Shown: one piece after another, positions 39,701 through 52,094 of the stretch
Layout: each line of letters starts with the position of its first letter
Numbering within the stretch: position 1 is the stretch's first letter
Source: Wuchereria bancrofti
Lineage: Eukaryota; Nematoda; Chromadorea; Rhabditida; Onchocercidae
Assembly (NCBI GenBank): GCA_005281725.1
Contig: SSBO01000009.1
Coordinates: forward strand, 11,265,460 to 11,329,459
Direction of reading: 5' to 3'
DNA: 64,000 bases
Position numbers and translations under genes: made by a program
The notes under the pieces: generated by a model
What the model saw: only the letters and a program-made list of their open reading frames with translations
Database searches by the model: none
What the model was told of the DNA's origin: nothing

Positions 39701-41373
39701 GCAGACCACACTTACAAATGTGATAATTTATTCCGAAACAGGAAATCATTTTCCCTTTCATCATTTAATCCAATATTAATATTTCTAACAGGTTAATAGC
39801 CATCAGTGAAAAGTCGCAAGTTTTGATGTTACATTTGAAGAAACTTTATTTTTAATTCTGAATGCATCTCTTAACAATTCGATGATGTCAAACGTTAATC
39901 ATATGCTTTCTATTAGTATTTTTAAAGTATTTGTGGCACTCTTCCACCACATTTTTTCTTGACAAAATTTCAAATGCTTAAACTAGCTGATATTTTTGAA
40001 GGAACACCATTAAATGACCAATCATGTTTAGTTATACCTCTTTATTAAGCAAATTTCATGTACATTGCGTCCAATTTTTCCTTTTTATCACATAGCTAGC
40101 AAAAAATGATTGTTCATTAGATTATCATTTAATTCTTATTTCTTCGTTAAGCATTTCGCCATCTAGTTTTCGATGCAGAAAAAGGAAAAGTTCAATAGAT
40201 GAAAATTTGTACAACAACATATCGAACGATGAAACGAAGCTTAAAAATTTGAAAGATCACACATTATTCATCAAGTGGTAATGGACACTGGTGATTAACC
40301 TACTTTCTCGTGGTGCATCATAAAAACGTTCCTTTTTTTGCATTTTATTTAGAGCATAGTGATAGTAGTATTTTATTTAGAGTGAGAAGATGCATTACCA
40401 CTTTGGCATCGTTGAGACCTCACACATAAATTTCGGTAAAAGCATCTTCAATCGGATGAAGATGAGTAAGAATTAATGTACTGAATACGGTAATACATAT
40501 ATGATTTTTTCTCAAGTTTATAGGAACACGATTAAACTATATAAACAACATTAACAAATTATTTGACTAAATAAGTAGTATCCAACTTAATAAAGGATTA
40601 CCAAATAATGCTACTTGAATTTAGCATAAATCAGGTTAGCTTTACTGCTATGAATTCAAGATTTCAACAAGAAAAAATAGTTTATAATCCTAAAAAATTC
40701 TCTAAAGAAACGATAACTATTCCTTCTACGTTACTCAGAAGAATCGAAAAAGCAGAGAACCGACGAGGAACGGATAAGATAGGAAGCTTTAGATTATAAT
40801 GAAATTATATTTTATTTAATACATAAACAAATTTCTAGTATAACATATATACCATAAGTAACCATCGGTTTTCAACATTCACACTAATGTTAAACATATT
40901 ATTAGCGGTCATACTTTCCTAAATTTATACACCGAACACCTATGTCACCGCGACTGATAATATCCAAACTTAGCAGTCCAAACAGTAACTCACCTCCGAA
41001 ATTCTCAGAAAGCATACTTTTTGGACTCCACTGTCTAACATGATCGCTTACAAATTAGTTTTTTCAAATAACCTCTTCCAGTCCGTATATATTTATTACT
41101 TACAAATACACAAAGTAATTAAGTTTCAGTATCGATAATATGTCGATTCGAAACACTCAATATAAGTATTGTAACTACAACAATAATAGTGATACTATAA
41201 AACAATAAACAATCACAAAATTACAGTGACATGGTATAAAAAGTAAACAAAATCTACATAGATTTCCAGAAGCATGTACTGAAAAATTCAATGGCAACAG
41301 GAAACGGCAGTGAAAAACCTTGAACTTATGATAGAGAAATGAAATACTATAAAGAATAAAAGAGACAGAAAAA
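36741..41373. other. gene-poor 4.6 kb interval
   Basis: The region upstream of the tetraspan gene has a relatively GC-richer stretch at 37380-37510 with no frame I trust, a TAGA tetranucleotide run near 37550-37565, a TTTCA pentanucleotide run near 38778-38803, and one isolated exon-like segment at 38914-38970. A short + frame, 40391 to about 40480 (begins MHYHFGIVETSH), has exon-like composition but no splice partner. Confidence 0.4.
38914..38970 (+). other. orphan 57-bp exon candidate
   Basis: It is flanked by a strong acceptor (TTCTAACAG) and the consensus donor GTAAGT. It is open in one frame for 19 codons (LCHPIKQATEDEICTDNEE) and GC-richer than its surroundings. No adjoining exon was found, so it may be part of a long gene, a noncoding exon or chance. 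Confidence 0.3.
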
Positions 41374-41525
41374 CTAAGCAAGGGATAAAATGAGACAAGA
41401 AACTAAACAGCTGGACAAATTATCTCCAGCTATTCTCTTTTCCGTATCATTTGATTTAAATTTAATGTTTCTTCCACCCCAACGCAATCCAAATATTAGT
41501 TGACCCTGATTCTTACGCTGGGCTG
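41374..41525 (-). other. possible terminal exon downstream of aps-2
   Basis: After an acceptor-like TTTCACAG the minus strand is open for about 50 codons to TAG. It contains NQGQLIFGLRWGGRN and a hydrophobic C-terminus. Composition is exon-like, but I recognise no family. It could belong to a separate gene following aps-2 or to its 3' UTR. Confidence 0.3.
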
Positions 41526-42111
41526 CTGTGAAACACAACAAAAACCATGTCAATCACCAAAACATTGTTTTCGGATTATACATTCGCTGCATTTTCTAAG
41601 TCCTTTAATTAAACGAAAATACAATATAAATTAAAAAAAACTTGCTTTGAAAAAGATTCAGACAATACTTTCTCGAGGACGAAATAAAAATGTTAACACA
41701 TCTTGCGATTTATGGAATAAGACTCCACAAATTTATCAGATCTGACTTGATTTGGCTTAACTGGTATGGCTGCCTGATGGCTCCATCTTAACCAACAAAA
41801 AATGTGGGCAAGCAAAAAAATGTTCTACTCCATAATACACGACACAGCGAAATATGGAAAGATGTTTCGCATTCCACATTAATCTTACTTCTTAATAACA
41901 TGGTACTAGATACTGCAGACAAGATATGAAGAAAAAAAGTAATCATAGCAATAGCTAAATGTCAAATTATTCATGAATTGTAAAACGAGATATGAAGCTC
42001 TTAATGCATCGAGATCTGCATGTTTGTCGACGGAAAACGAAAAATAAACTCGAAAATACCAGATCGACTAGAAATTAAAAACTTACATAGGGAGACTTTT
42101 TAACTAAATAA

Positions 42112-43342
42112 TTACTCCAAAGACGAAAGCATAAGCAGCTGCTTTAGCACCTTAGTTTGCGAAGTTTCACGTATTTCACCTGCCAAAAACATCTCATCCA
42201 CAACTGTATAAACCTAAAATACGAATTGTTGAACATTTTGGGTTAACATTTCCTTGGTAAAAATACACGGATAAGTAAAAAATGCTCAACTAAATAGGAT
42301 AACTAAAAAACAAAAAATGAAAACCAAGGTGATAAAAATTTATAAGTTGGACAAATCCGTACAGTAGATGTTCTAAATTTTTTTACAATAACAGAATGCA
42401 ACAAATACTGTTGTAACTAGTGCATCTGTTAAAACAGAAAACAGGATAGGAAACTTCTCAGTTTTGAAAAAGATGAACCACAATGTACTGAATTAAGAAA
42501 CAACACTGTGCAAAAGAAGTTTCCTTACTGAGGAAGAAGTCTTACAAAGTATTCATATATGAACCGAGGTTTGGCATCATCTTTTTATTTATGTAATTCT
42601 TTTTCGAACTCTGAATTTCATCAGAAAGAATAAAACTGGAAAAAGCGGAGAAACAGCAGAAATGTTTACCTTATAAAAATTGAAGACTAGATCAAGTTCG
42701 CAAACGTTGTGAAAATATTCATTTAAAACTTCCACGAAATTATGTATTGCCTCCAAATAATACAAATTATTGTCTAGTATATCAACACAGATGCAAAAAT
42801 ACAGACCAGCGTAACGCCGATACACTATTTTGAAATTTCGAAACTGAAAAATAAAGCATTGCAATCTGTTGAAAATAGCAATCTTATAGCAAATTCTACG
42901 TTCCCATTAGGATTTACATACATTTTCTATACATATTTCTTATCTATCTAACATGGCAATTCCTTATTACTTAATTTTTCCTCTCTCTAAAGACTGATCT
43001 TAAGAAAAAACATCACTTCTTTTCACGCCATTAAAGATGACATTCCACTATAACGCTGCCAACTTACGCGTTGTAAATCTTATAGCAAATTCTCTGCCAG
43101 CCTGTTCCTTACAAGTCTAAACTAACTTAAATGTTACTAGTGTATTTCAAATAATCATTGATAGTGACAGAAAGAAGAGAGAAAATTACCTCCACAAAAT
43201 TCGTATGTTTAGCATCTCGTACAGTCACACAAGCATGCACTTCCTCAATCAATTTCTGTTTTTCGTCATTATCAAAGTTCATGTACCATTTGGCTAAACG
43301 AGTTTTGCCTGCACGATTTTGGATAAGAATAAATCGTATCAT
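42112..43342 (-). CDS. aps-2: AP-2 clathrin adaptor complex sigma subunit
   Basis: Three exons (43342-43190, 42843-42670, 42213-42112) join in phase 0 to give 142 residues, exactly the length of human AP2S1. It is near-identical across the whole chain: [20 protein letters not shown] at the start, [59 protein letters not shown], then a tail rich in Leu ending SSLE. The longin-type sigma chain is part of the AP-2 core. With alpha it forms the pocket for acidic dileucine cargo signals in endocytosis. The ATG is the first in the exon and matches the family start. A small unidentified exon lies about 430 bp upstream on the same strand, a spacing compatible with a nematode operon but not evidence for one. 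Confidence 0.97.
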
Positions 43343-43769
43343 CACGGCTTTCGTTAGTCAAATATAAAAGAAAAATGATGCGTCACAATTATCTGGTACT
43401 CTTTTGATGTCTCGTATTAATGGCAAATTTTCTGAAACAAAAAAAAAAAAAGAATAAATTATCATTATCAGTGCATAAATAACTTTTTTTGCTAATATGG
43501 TTCATCTTTTCCAATGCTATGCCGTCCTTCTACACTCAGAATACTTTAAGTTAATTCAAGTTGCGTAAAATTACGTAGCTTTAAATAGTCAAATTGATAT
43601 TAACTGGGAAACTGAAATACGGCACATTGTACCACGAAATTCAATGAATACCTACAACATGTTACTTATATTCTAATAGCCCTAATACTTACTTTACCTT
43701 AACATACCTAACTTCATTTACTTAAGTTAACTACTACAAAACTGAAAGTAATCAAAGAGACAAAACAAT

Positions 43770-43942
43770 CTACTGTAGCGCTGGATTCCATATGAGAGAC
43801 ATTTCATCTCTTATAGCGTTGTATTTGCGTGGAGCATCTTTTTGTTTTACTTCATTTCGTACCCATCCATTCAATCGATGTAACCGTTTTTCCGCAGCAC
43901 TGATTATGCATGTTTTATTAGCCTGATATGAACATCGGTTTT
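43770..43942 (-). CDS. terminal exon of an unidentified small protein
   Basis: Following an acceptor TTGTATTCCAG (43943-43953, minus) the frame is open for 57 codons to TAG. It contains AAEKRLHRLNGWVRNEVKQK and ends IWNPALQ. It is rich in Arg and Lys and amphipathic. Immediately upstream, a different frame holds an ATG-initiated stretch resembling a mitochondrial presequence (MTFLAIRLYSRKP), but it does not join this frame without a splice or frameshift. I cannot name the family. Its closeness to aps-2 on the same strand could mean co-transcription. Confidence 0.4.
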
Positions 43943-46861
43943 CTGGAATACAACCGTATAGCAAGGAATGTCATTTATGATAGGTAGATCAATAAATTTT
44001 GTTATAATCATTGTTTCAGTTGCTGTTGAATTTGATTAATTTCAATCAGATTTGAAGGATTAGCACTGGATAGAAATAACCAAAGAACGCCCGTTGACAT
44101 CTTTTATGATAATAACATCACAGAAAAGAACTGTTTAATGAATGTAATTCTCATGCAAAAAAAAATAATTCGCATTATCTCTTCAATTCAAATTTCATTC
44201 AGTATAACGAATTTAAGCCATAATTGCTATTGTATCATTTTAAATGATATAACAAGGATTACATCGATTGTTTTGCTTAGATTCGTTATCATCTCTAACT
44301 TTTTATCTCATCTAGCTAGAAGTAAGACTAAAGTATTAATTAAAATACTAAAGTAAAGTACTATCTTGCATATTGTATTTTGATAGCTTTTTGCTTATCT
44401 CTTCATAAAAAGAAAAAGGTAGACGTAGTAGACGTGAAGACTGGTATAATTTTGGACAAAAAGTTAGGCAGGCAAAAAGTTTCTCTTTTTTTTTGCTGTC
44501 ATTGAACTCTGACTTAATCTCATAAAGATCTACGAAAAGATTTCACTCTTGCTCTTATCGATCATCAGTTTTTTGTTTGCTTGAAAATTATGTGTTAAAA
44601 TTTGAGAATTAAATTTGAGGTGAACAACAGTTCAGAACTATGACTATGAAAGAAATAACATTTCCTTTTTCTATAAAAGAATTCCGCCTCACATTATTTA
44701 TTCATTAACAGAAATAAGACGGAAAAATTATGCCTTCTATTGTGAAACACTTTGAAAAAAAAGAAGTGGAGAAAATTATCAATTATTTGACTGTTACAAT
44801 AGCTATTAATCTAAAACATTCTTCCTTCATGTGTTTGGTGTTTTGACAGCGATGCAATTTTAATTTGAAAAAATTGCTTTTTACTAATGTAAGAAAAAAG
44901 AATGATTCCGAATATGGAACATTTTAGCTATTAGTCTAAAATATTTAACAATATGAGTAAAGAAACAATATACTTAATTATCTAAAATAAATTTTTACTA
45001 AATCTACCTGAAAAATGTACAATGATATAGTGTTGTATTTCCGGCACATTGTGGAAGATACAGTGGAAGCGGAATTTCCTAAAATCGTACAGAAGATAAG
45101 ATTTTCATTTCCGCTTGTGTGTTTCAAGGAGTATGATTTTAAATACTGATATTGTGATATTATCACAATTCCGGAATTGATGTAAGACATAAAACTTGAA
45201 ACTGAGCAAATAATCTTTTTTCTTTGAATAAGAGTAGAAAAAGTTGGCTTTTATGCTGATGTGAAATGATTATGAAATATCAAAAGATATTCAGTGCAAT
45301 TTGAGTTACACGTGGAACCATGACTAGCAACTCGTTATGCTCGTACCTCATGGCATTTACTACGTGTACGTAGCGTAGATCTAAAATGAAATGCGTATCT
45401 AAGGGAAAGGGTGAATGTCACGCCAGAATAAACTTTAAAACCTTCCAATTACAGCTGTATGGATTTTAAATTATTTGATTTGAATTTCAATATTTGATCA
45501 GACTTAACTGTGAACCATTAAAGATGTTCATCAATATATGATTGCAATAATTGCAATAAATAATAACTTATTTACCCATCCAATAATTATTTCTTACTTG
45601 TTCCTCTTCTGAAATTCAAATTTAATTTATTAATTTCAGTAATTGAATTTATAAGGGTGAACATCAAATAAGTTACCACTCAAATTTAAGCAATCCTTGG
45701 TGAATAAAATGCTTTTTTGCGTGATTGAAGAGTCTTTCTTGAAAAGTCAACATACTCAACAATATCGGAATGAAACTGTTCCACAGATAACGGTGAAATA
45801 TTCGAGTAGTCCTGTAACTCCGGCTAAACAAGCAAAATGAAACGAAATTGAGACCTAGCATATCACTACTTCAATCTGCATCAAAATTTAGTGTGAAAAT
45901 TAAATAGCACAAATTTTAGAACTTTAAAGTTTAAGTTATTTTAAGGTATCGACAGAAAATTTCATAGGAAGAAGGTGTAACAACAATATCAAGACCAAAC
46001 TTGCATTTAGGCTCTATATAAATATTTGTCATTTTAACTTTATTCTCTGTAAAAATTGTCAAGCATTTATTGATGACATTCATTGTCCCTACTTTTGTGA
46101 TTTGTATTTTTTTTATATCCCTTATATGATTTTTGTTTACATAGAAATGTGATACAAAAATCTCAGTGTTCCACGATGAGGGATAAATAAATGACAGATG
46201 TTGGACAACATCTTAAAATCCCTTCTTCAATTAAATCAATTAAATATCATTAGATCTTCTATCACTGATATCAATCCTATATTTACAAAATTTGTATGAC
46301 ATTTAGTGTTTGCATCAAATGGTAATATTCTATCAAACCTATGAACGTCTTTTTTGCTTTTTATCCATCCATATTTACCTTCTTTTCAGAGATTTTTTTG
46401 ATAATTTCAACTTTAAAATTGTGATAAATCTTTGCTCACTGAATGCATCAATATTTCAGCCCAACCACTACTCTCTGTTCCATTAACTTTTAAGTGGATT
46501 TCTATGAAGCAATCATTTGTTATCCACTTCACCAGTAAATAAGACTTCGTTTCATTATGCTTCATAAATTTCTCTAGTTTTGCTAACTCATTTTTAATTT
46601 CAAAGAAAAATTCCTCATCGTTCTTCCTTTTTCTTTAAAAAAAAAAAACTCGTTTTACCAAAGCTAAAGCGTCGACATAAGTTTGGATTTAAAGTAGTAG
46701 CATATTTTAATCTAATCTTAACAATGCCTGTTGTATTAATTAACGGGTTTGGAAAAAGTTTTGAAAAAGAGAATTTTTTTTTTCTTTTAACATCCGTTAA
46801 TGCTCACTTTCATTCCTTATTTACTCTACCAAAGATAATAAATATACTAAAAAACACAGGA
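43943..46861. other. interval without recognised genes
   Basis: No exon pair or RNA gene was found on either strand. A stretch at about 45300-45430 is less AT-rich, but its frames are broken and match nothing known to me. Confidence 0.4.
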
Positions 46862-47412
46862 ATTATGAATTTAACCTGCTGGTGATCAACAGCTAACAAT
46901 AGCAATTGCAGGACTAAATGATAACGAAATAATTTTACTTGAAGTTATTAGTTCACTATGGCAAATATTATTGCAAGGACGAACAGACCTGCTCTTATCA
47001 TTACTCACAATAAAACTTTAGCATCGGAGCTTTATCAGGAAATGAGAGAGTTTTTTTTTGCCACAATGCTGTTGAATATTTCATTTCTCATACATAATTG
47101 CTATCAATCTGAAGCTTATTTATCACAAACTGACATTTATATTGAAAAAAGTTTCTGTAATCAATGAAAGAATTGATGTGCTGCGTTATTCTGTCGTTTG
47201 TTTCCTACTAAACGTGAGGAGACGATCACTTGAAAGGCGCCTCAGTATAACCATAACTTTAAATGTTGGAAATAAAATTCGTATTGATGATTTCTTGAAT
47301 AATTTAGCTTATAAGCACTTCGATTTGAGAGCAAATATTTCAGAGTGTGCAGCGATGTTATTGATATATTATTTCTTGTTTATTATAAAGGCAAAGTTTG
47401 ACGATTATCTCT
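46862..47412 (+). pseudogene. uvrB: decayed Wolbachia-type uvrB fragment in nuclear DNA
   Basis: Several reading frames in one direction and in colinear order resemble the N-terminal quarter of bacterial UvrB: PAGDQ and IAGLNDNE (46875 on), MANIIARTNRPALIITHNKT followed by LASELYQEMREFF (46958-47059), AYLSQTDIYIEK (near 47115), SVINERIDVLRYSVVC (47145 on), and ITLNVGNKIRIDDFLNNL (near 47250). UvrB is the damage-verification helicase of bacterial excision repair and has no place in nematode nuclei. At least four frameshifts, a stop and a deletion over the P-loop segment mark it as dead. The rest of the gene (about three quarters) is missing. The composition has drifted to that of the host. Filarial nematodes carry Wolbachia, so transfer from that endosymbiont is the likely source (inference). 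Confidence 0.88.
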
Positions 47413-49248
47413 GATTTAGCAATGAAATAGAAAAGAGATTTCTGAAGTAAACAATATTATCGTTTAATTTTATCAAAACGTCTATCAAACATATAGATAA
47501 AATCATCATTTTTCATACATGCATAATCCATTAGTCCTATTCAGTTTATTTATCTCTTTTTTTGAGGTATATTCTATTATGTTAAAATTATCATTTTCTC
47601 GTTAGGGTATAAGTTCTGTTAGCTGTACTAATGAAAAAGATTCTTTACAATCTTTATGTTTTGGTTTTTTTTTTCTCTCAGAAAAGCGAAGTACAATGTC
47701 AATTTCTCTCTCTTTCTATATGTCAAGATTATTAGTTTAAAGGCTTAGTGTTATGATGAGCAAAGTTATTATCCACAAAATATTTTTCTCTACAAATCTC
47801 TACAGATCTAATCTTATAACATATTTTTTTATATTTTGTCTAAAAGTGTTTTTAATGTTTACTTTTAATGAATGTTTAATAATAATTAGGGTAATAATCA
47901 AGAATCATTTACAATATAGGAAATCTTTTATTGTGTTGTTAGGCGATAATTATGAGTCTAATGCCGGAATTACCAGACGGATACCGTATTTTCTCTCCGG
48001 TTGCATGCCTCAGCATTTTTACACTCCTGCTTAGTTGGGATTGAGCCTTACAGTTACTTTAACAAATAGCATCAAAAGGAAGCGTAAACGTGAATAATCG
48101 AGTATTTTTGTTACCCGCGTTAAATGTTTCTAACTTTTCACATATTTTTTCAAAAATATATTTTCTACAAAAAGCAAAAATGTACTATAAGCAGGCATAC
48201 ACTTTTGTCAATCTGTGTATGACTTAATAAAACGTTAAAAATTCAAGAATTTTGATAAGAATAGAATCCTTATTTGGGTAGAAAGTAAAAAACTTGAAGT
48301 CTGCGACCGAAAGTTTGCAACTAGCCAAACCGATAGTTTGTTATTTCCTGAAATGAAAGCATATAATTGTCATCCACTTCAGCCTGCTATTTTCGAAGTG
48401 GTGTTTCAGTTCAGTTTCTTAAATTTCATGCAAATTTAAAGAGTCACAAAATTTCAAGACTTTTGAAGCTATCGAAAGGGAATTGTTTTCACGAAAAAAA
48501 AAAATGTGCGACTTACATATTACAACTTTATAATTCGATGACTAATTGAGAAAAAAGATGAAAATTTGTGGGCGAATTTTTGTTTGCTCTATTACTTACA
48601 CTCTAAGCATTTTATTTGTCAATTCTCCCACACCGTAAACAAATACTCTGCTAAGATGCGTGAGTGATCAGTGATAATTGAAAATTTGCAAGATGTGAGA
48701 ACTATAATTAATTTTAAACCACTTCTTACACAAGATATGATGTATGGATGTATTAGGAGTGAAGTGATCAGATCAAGAGTTATACAATTATTTGCAAGCA
48801 AACATGAATTGTAGATCGATCTGATCCGTTTTAAAGAATAGATCACATTATGAGGTTAACATGTATGAGCTTTGCTTCCTTTCATTGCTTCAGCTTATTC
48901 TATCTTCTAGCAACATTCACACTAATCATTATTTCATTTTATTCCTTCATTTTTAATGTATCACTTTATTGATCCCTTTCAAATTTATTATTTTTAAATT
49001 TATTACTAATTTGTACAGAACATCGCCACTTGTTGGTTGCAATTATGCAAGCTCGTAGCATTTAGTGCATCAATTCCCTTTCTGAATATTAGTATATCAA
49101 TTGAATGCCTGACAATTTCATTAATAATATTGCCTAATTACTGGAATACCTTTTCCGTTTGTTTCAACAACTTCAAATTTCATTGACTGAAATAATCGCT
49201 GTTTCAATTCTCATTTTCCGTCGTTCCTTTCAGTTTCGTACTTTACAT
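47413..49248. other. intergenic interval with one short orphan frame
   Basis: Nothing certain. A short + frame, 47952-48044, begins MSLMPELPDGYRIFSPV and continues into a hydrophobic stretch before a stop. It is GC-richer than its flanks, with a GTTGGG donor-like site near its end. It could be an isolated first exon or another relic. No other structure was recognised. Confidence 0.35.
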
Positions 49249-50470
49249 ATGGCGGAGACGGATTTTAATGGATTATCCGTGCATCGAGTTACCGAAACCG
49301 ATTTTGATTGTGTTAAAAAATTTTTGCTAACCGATTTCTTATACAATGAACCGCTCTGTAGATCAATCAATCTAAATGCCGAAGACTCAGATGAACTATT
49401 TAGTGGTTAGCTCACTGAATACTTTTCCCTGTTTGCTTGTTGACCGTTATTCATGAAAATTATCAAATTACGAACTGTGAAATTTGAATAAAAGGGTCAG
49501 GGCCGATTAATCCGTTGTTTTTAACAGATTTGGTAAATAGTGGGATCGCCTCGTCATTATCGTATATGTTAAGAAGACCCGATGGAGAGATCGCTGCACT
49601 TAGGTTGGCTTCAATACTGAATCGACCGGAAGACGAGCAACGGAATGAAGTATATGCTTATTCCTATCCTTTCAATTATATATTTATCAGAAAATTAGCT
49701 CTATATCACGGGAATTATGGAATATCAAATTATCCATAAAAGAAAATTTTCCTTTCCATTTTCATTTTCCAGCATAGTGAAAGGTCATCTGGGAAAAGTG
49801 CAGCAAGTGATAAGAGGAAAGCAACGAAAGCAATTAAATATTGTCCAAAGGCGCAGATTATCATGGATGTTCTTGAGGAACTGGAAAGCAAGGTTTCTGG
49901 ATTTGTATTTCTTTCTCTACGTGCAATATTTCATTTTCACTCTTAAACGTCACGTAGCAATCAAATCAATGTTTATTTGCAGATTTGGATTCTCATTGAT
50001 CCGCGATTAAAATGTTTGCTGCTCTGGTCTGTAATTTCAGTGCACAAAGATTACACTAGACGTGGACTTGCTGAAAAAATGCTTTCTTATAAGTTGGAAG
50101 AAGCCAGGCAAATGGGTTGTCAAGGTTGCGTTGCAGAAGCATCCGCATTTAAATCACAATTGGTTATTTTTCAATTTTGACATATAAGATAAAATTAACT
50201 GCTGATCTTATTTCCCATAAATGGAGTTCCGACTCCTACCTCTCTGACTTGAATTTCTAGATTCTTAATCTTTCAAGTTTTGCGAAGCCATTCTTGATTT
50301 CTCAGATTTCGTGGAATTAATAACTGAATTTGCAGCTATTCAAAAAGATTGGATACGAGACAATCCATGAGATGAAGCACGGTGACTGGCTTGATGACAG
50401 AGGGCGACAGATTTTCCAATGTGATGACAGCACTGATTGTATACAGATTGTTTTCAAACCATTGCAATGA
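49249..50470 (+). CDS. GNAT acetyltransferase, arylalkylamine N-acetyltransferase-like
   Basis: Five exons: 49249-49405, 49528-49649, 49773-49892, 49983-50162 and 50336-50470 (TGA). All are in phase, giving 237 residues. Exon 1 encodes LSVHRVTETDFDCVKKFL, the substrate-side helix region. Exon 2 has GEIAALRLASI, the central strand. Exon 3 is a basic insert (SDKRKATKA). Exon 4 carries the acetyl-CoA motif VHKDYTRRGLAEKML (the R/Q-x-x-G-x-G/A loop). Exon 5 begins LFKKIGYE, the usual final GNAT strand. The architecture matches nematode and insect arylalkylamine N-acetyltransferase-like proteins, which acetylate biogenic amines. Substrate preference cannot be read here. The ATG is 15 bases after TTTCAG, suggesting trans-splicing. 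The whole gene is compact, with short introns (roughly 90-175 bp). Confidence 0.85.
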
Positions 50471-52094
50471 ATAATTGTTGCAATATAATTCTCGAAATTT
50501 CCGTTTGTTGGGACAACAAAAATAAAAAAATATGATAACAGCACCGATTCTGTCGACAACCAAATATTATATTGAAATCACCGCTCGCCGACAGCCTAGA
50601 ACATAGCAAAGCTAACTGACCTAAGAAGATCTACGCAACTTGAACCAAAGTTGCTGAGATGGTGAAGAGATGGTGTAATACGGTCAGAATTAATCCCAAC
50701 GGGAGAGGTTTGAATCCTTTGTGTCATTTAAGTGTCTTTTTCTTTTTTTGTTTAAAAGAAGCTATTTCAAATTTGCAAATAGCAAATGAAATCAACGACC
50801 TTTGAGTGAAAAACTGCACACTCCAAAAATAAGTCATAAAATTCTCACCCACTCCCCTTTCTCATCCCATCAAATTCCAATTCCGGGAGTTTTCAGAATT
50901 TTCATGGTTTATGAGAAAGCTCAATTTCGAGAGTGAGTGAGTGAGTGAGTGAGAGTGGGGGTTGGTGAGGGAATGAATGTGTGAGAGAGAGAGTGAGTGG
51001 ATGGGATGTGTAAGTGAGAGTCAGAGTGAGTGGGTGGATGAGTGAGAGTGAGTAGGTGGAAATCAGTGAATGGTGAGTGAATGAGGAGGTGAGTGTGTAA
51101 GAGAGTGAGAGTGAGTGAGAGAGTGAGTGGATGTGTCGATCAATGGACGTACGATGGATATTTTGAAAATCTATGGAATGTGGAAGTTAATGTGGAACTG
51201 TACAATTATAGGAATGAGAGAGATTTTGACCGAAATGATTGATTATACTTTAAAGGATATCACTGCACAGATTGATAACAATCGTCAAAATTAATTTAAT
51301 TTTCATTTAATTCAAAAACTTCAACTTTCTAACTATGCAAATGTAATTTATTACAGGTAATTTTTTATATAAGAAATCCATAAAATTCGTTCTTTTCTAG
51401 GTTATAGAGATGTGTTTCCAAGATTTCTGTCCAATTTTTCACACATCTAACACGTAGCCTAATTTAGATCTTGTCAGAAGTTTCCTGTAACAAATATGGT
51501 ACTTAAATTCTTGTATATTTGAAATAAAAATTTCTCATCCTTCAATTCGTAATTACAGTTGCTGCAATAGATATAAGCATAATCTCTATTCTTTATAGTA
51601 CATTTAAAAGCAATCATCATGATCAACCAATCCTGTAGACATGAAATTTCAGCTTAACTATTGACCTAATAACTAATTACCTTATTCCTTTATTAATCAT
51701 ATACTTTAATTGACTTCTTTTTTAGTCATATATAAGTTAAGATGTTTTTTAGTAGTGCAAAATGGAGCAGAAATATTATCCATGCATTTATTACCAAGTA
51801 TAGTGTTACAAATAATTTTGATGATATTAAAACCTATAAACAATAACTAGCTCGACTATATTCAAAGCGCTACGAATGTAAGAAAGGAAGAACGAATTTA
51901 CAATGAAACTGCGAATTAATAAAAAGGTATTTTAAGATTATCAAGCAATAAAAAGAAGTTAAAATAACTTTAAAATTATATAAAAATAACTATCAGTTAG
52001 CAATTCGTCGCCTAGATCCAGGATACACAATTCAAGGCCTAACTCTCCCACAGGAAATACTTAAAACGTCCCACAAATAACAGTAAGTATACCA
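50471..52094. other. intergenic interval with GAGT-rich satellite
   Basis: It contains the degenerate GAGT array (listed separately). Otherwise it is AT-rich with no exon recognised. Confidence 0.45.
50930..51135. repeat. degenerate GAGT/GTGA microsatellite array
   Basis: About 200 bases consist almost only of GAGT, GAGA and GGTG words on the + strand, strongly purine-rich and G+T-skewed. It starts as clean GTGA repeats at 50934-50955 and then decays. Confidence 0.95.

Noticed and set aside
50640..50720. tRNA-like segment with a box B-like GGTTTGAATCC
   Set aside because: No matching acceptor stem or proper box A could be paired; at most a chance or very old tRNA-derived fragment.
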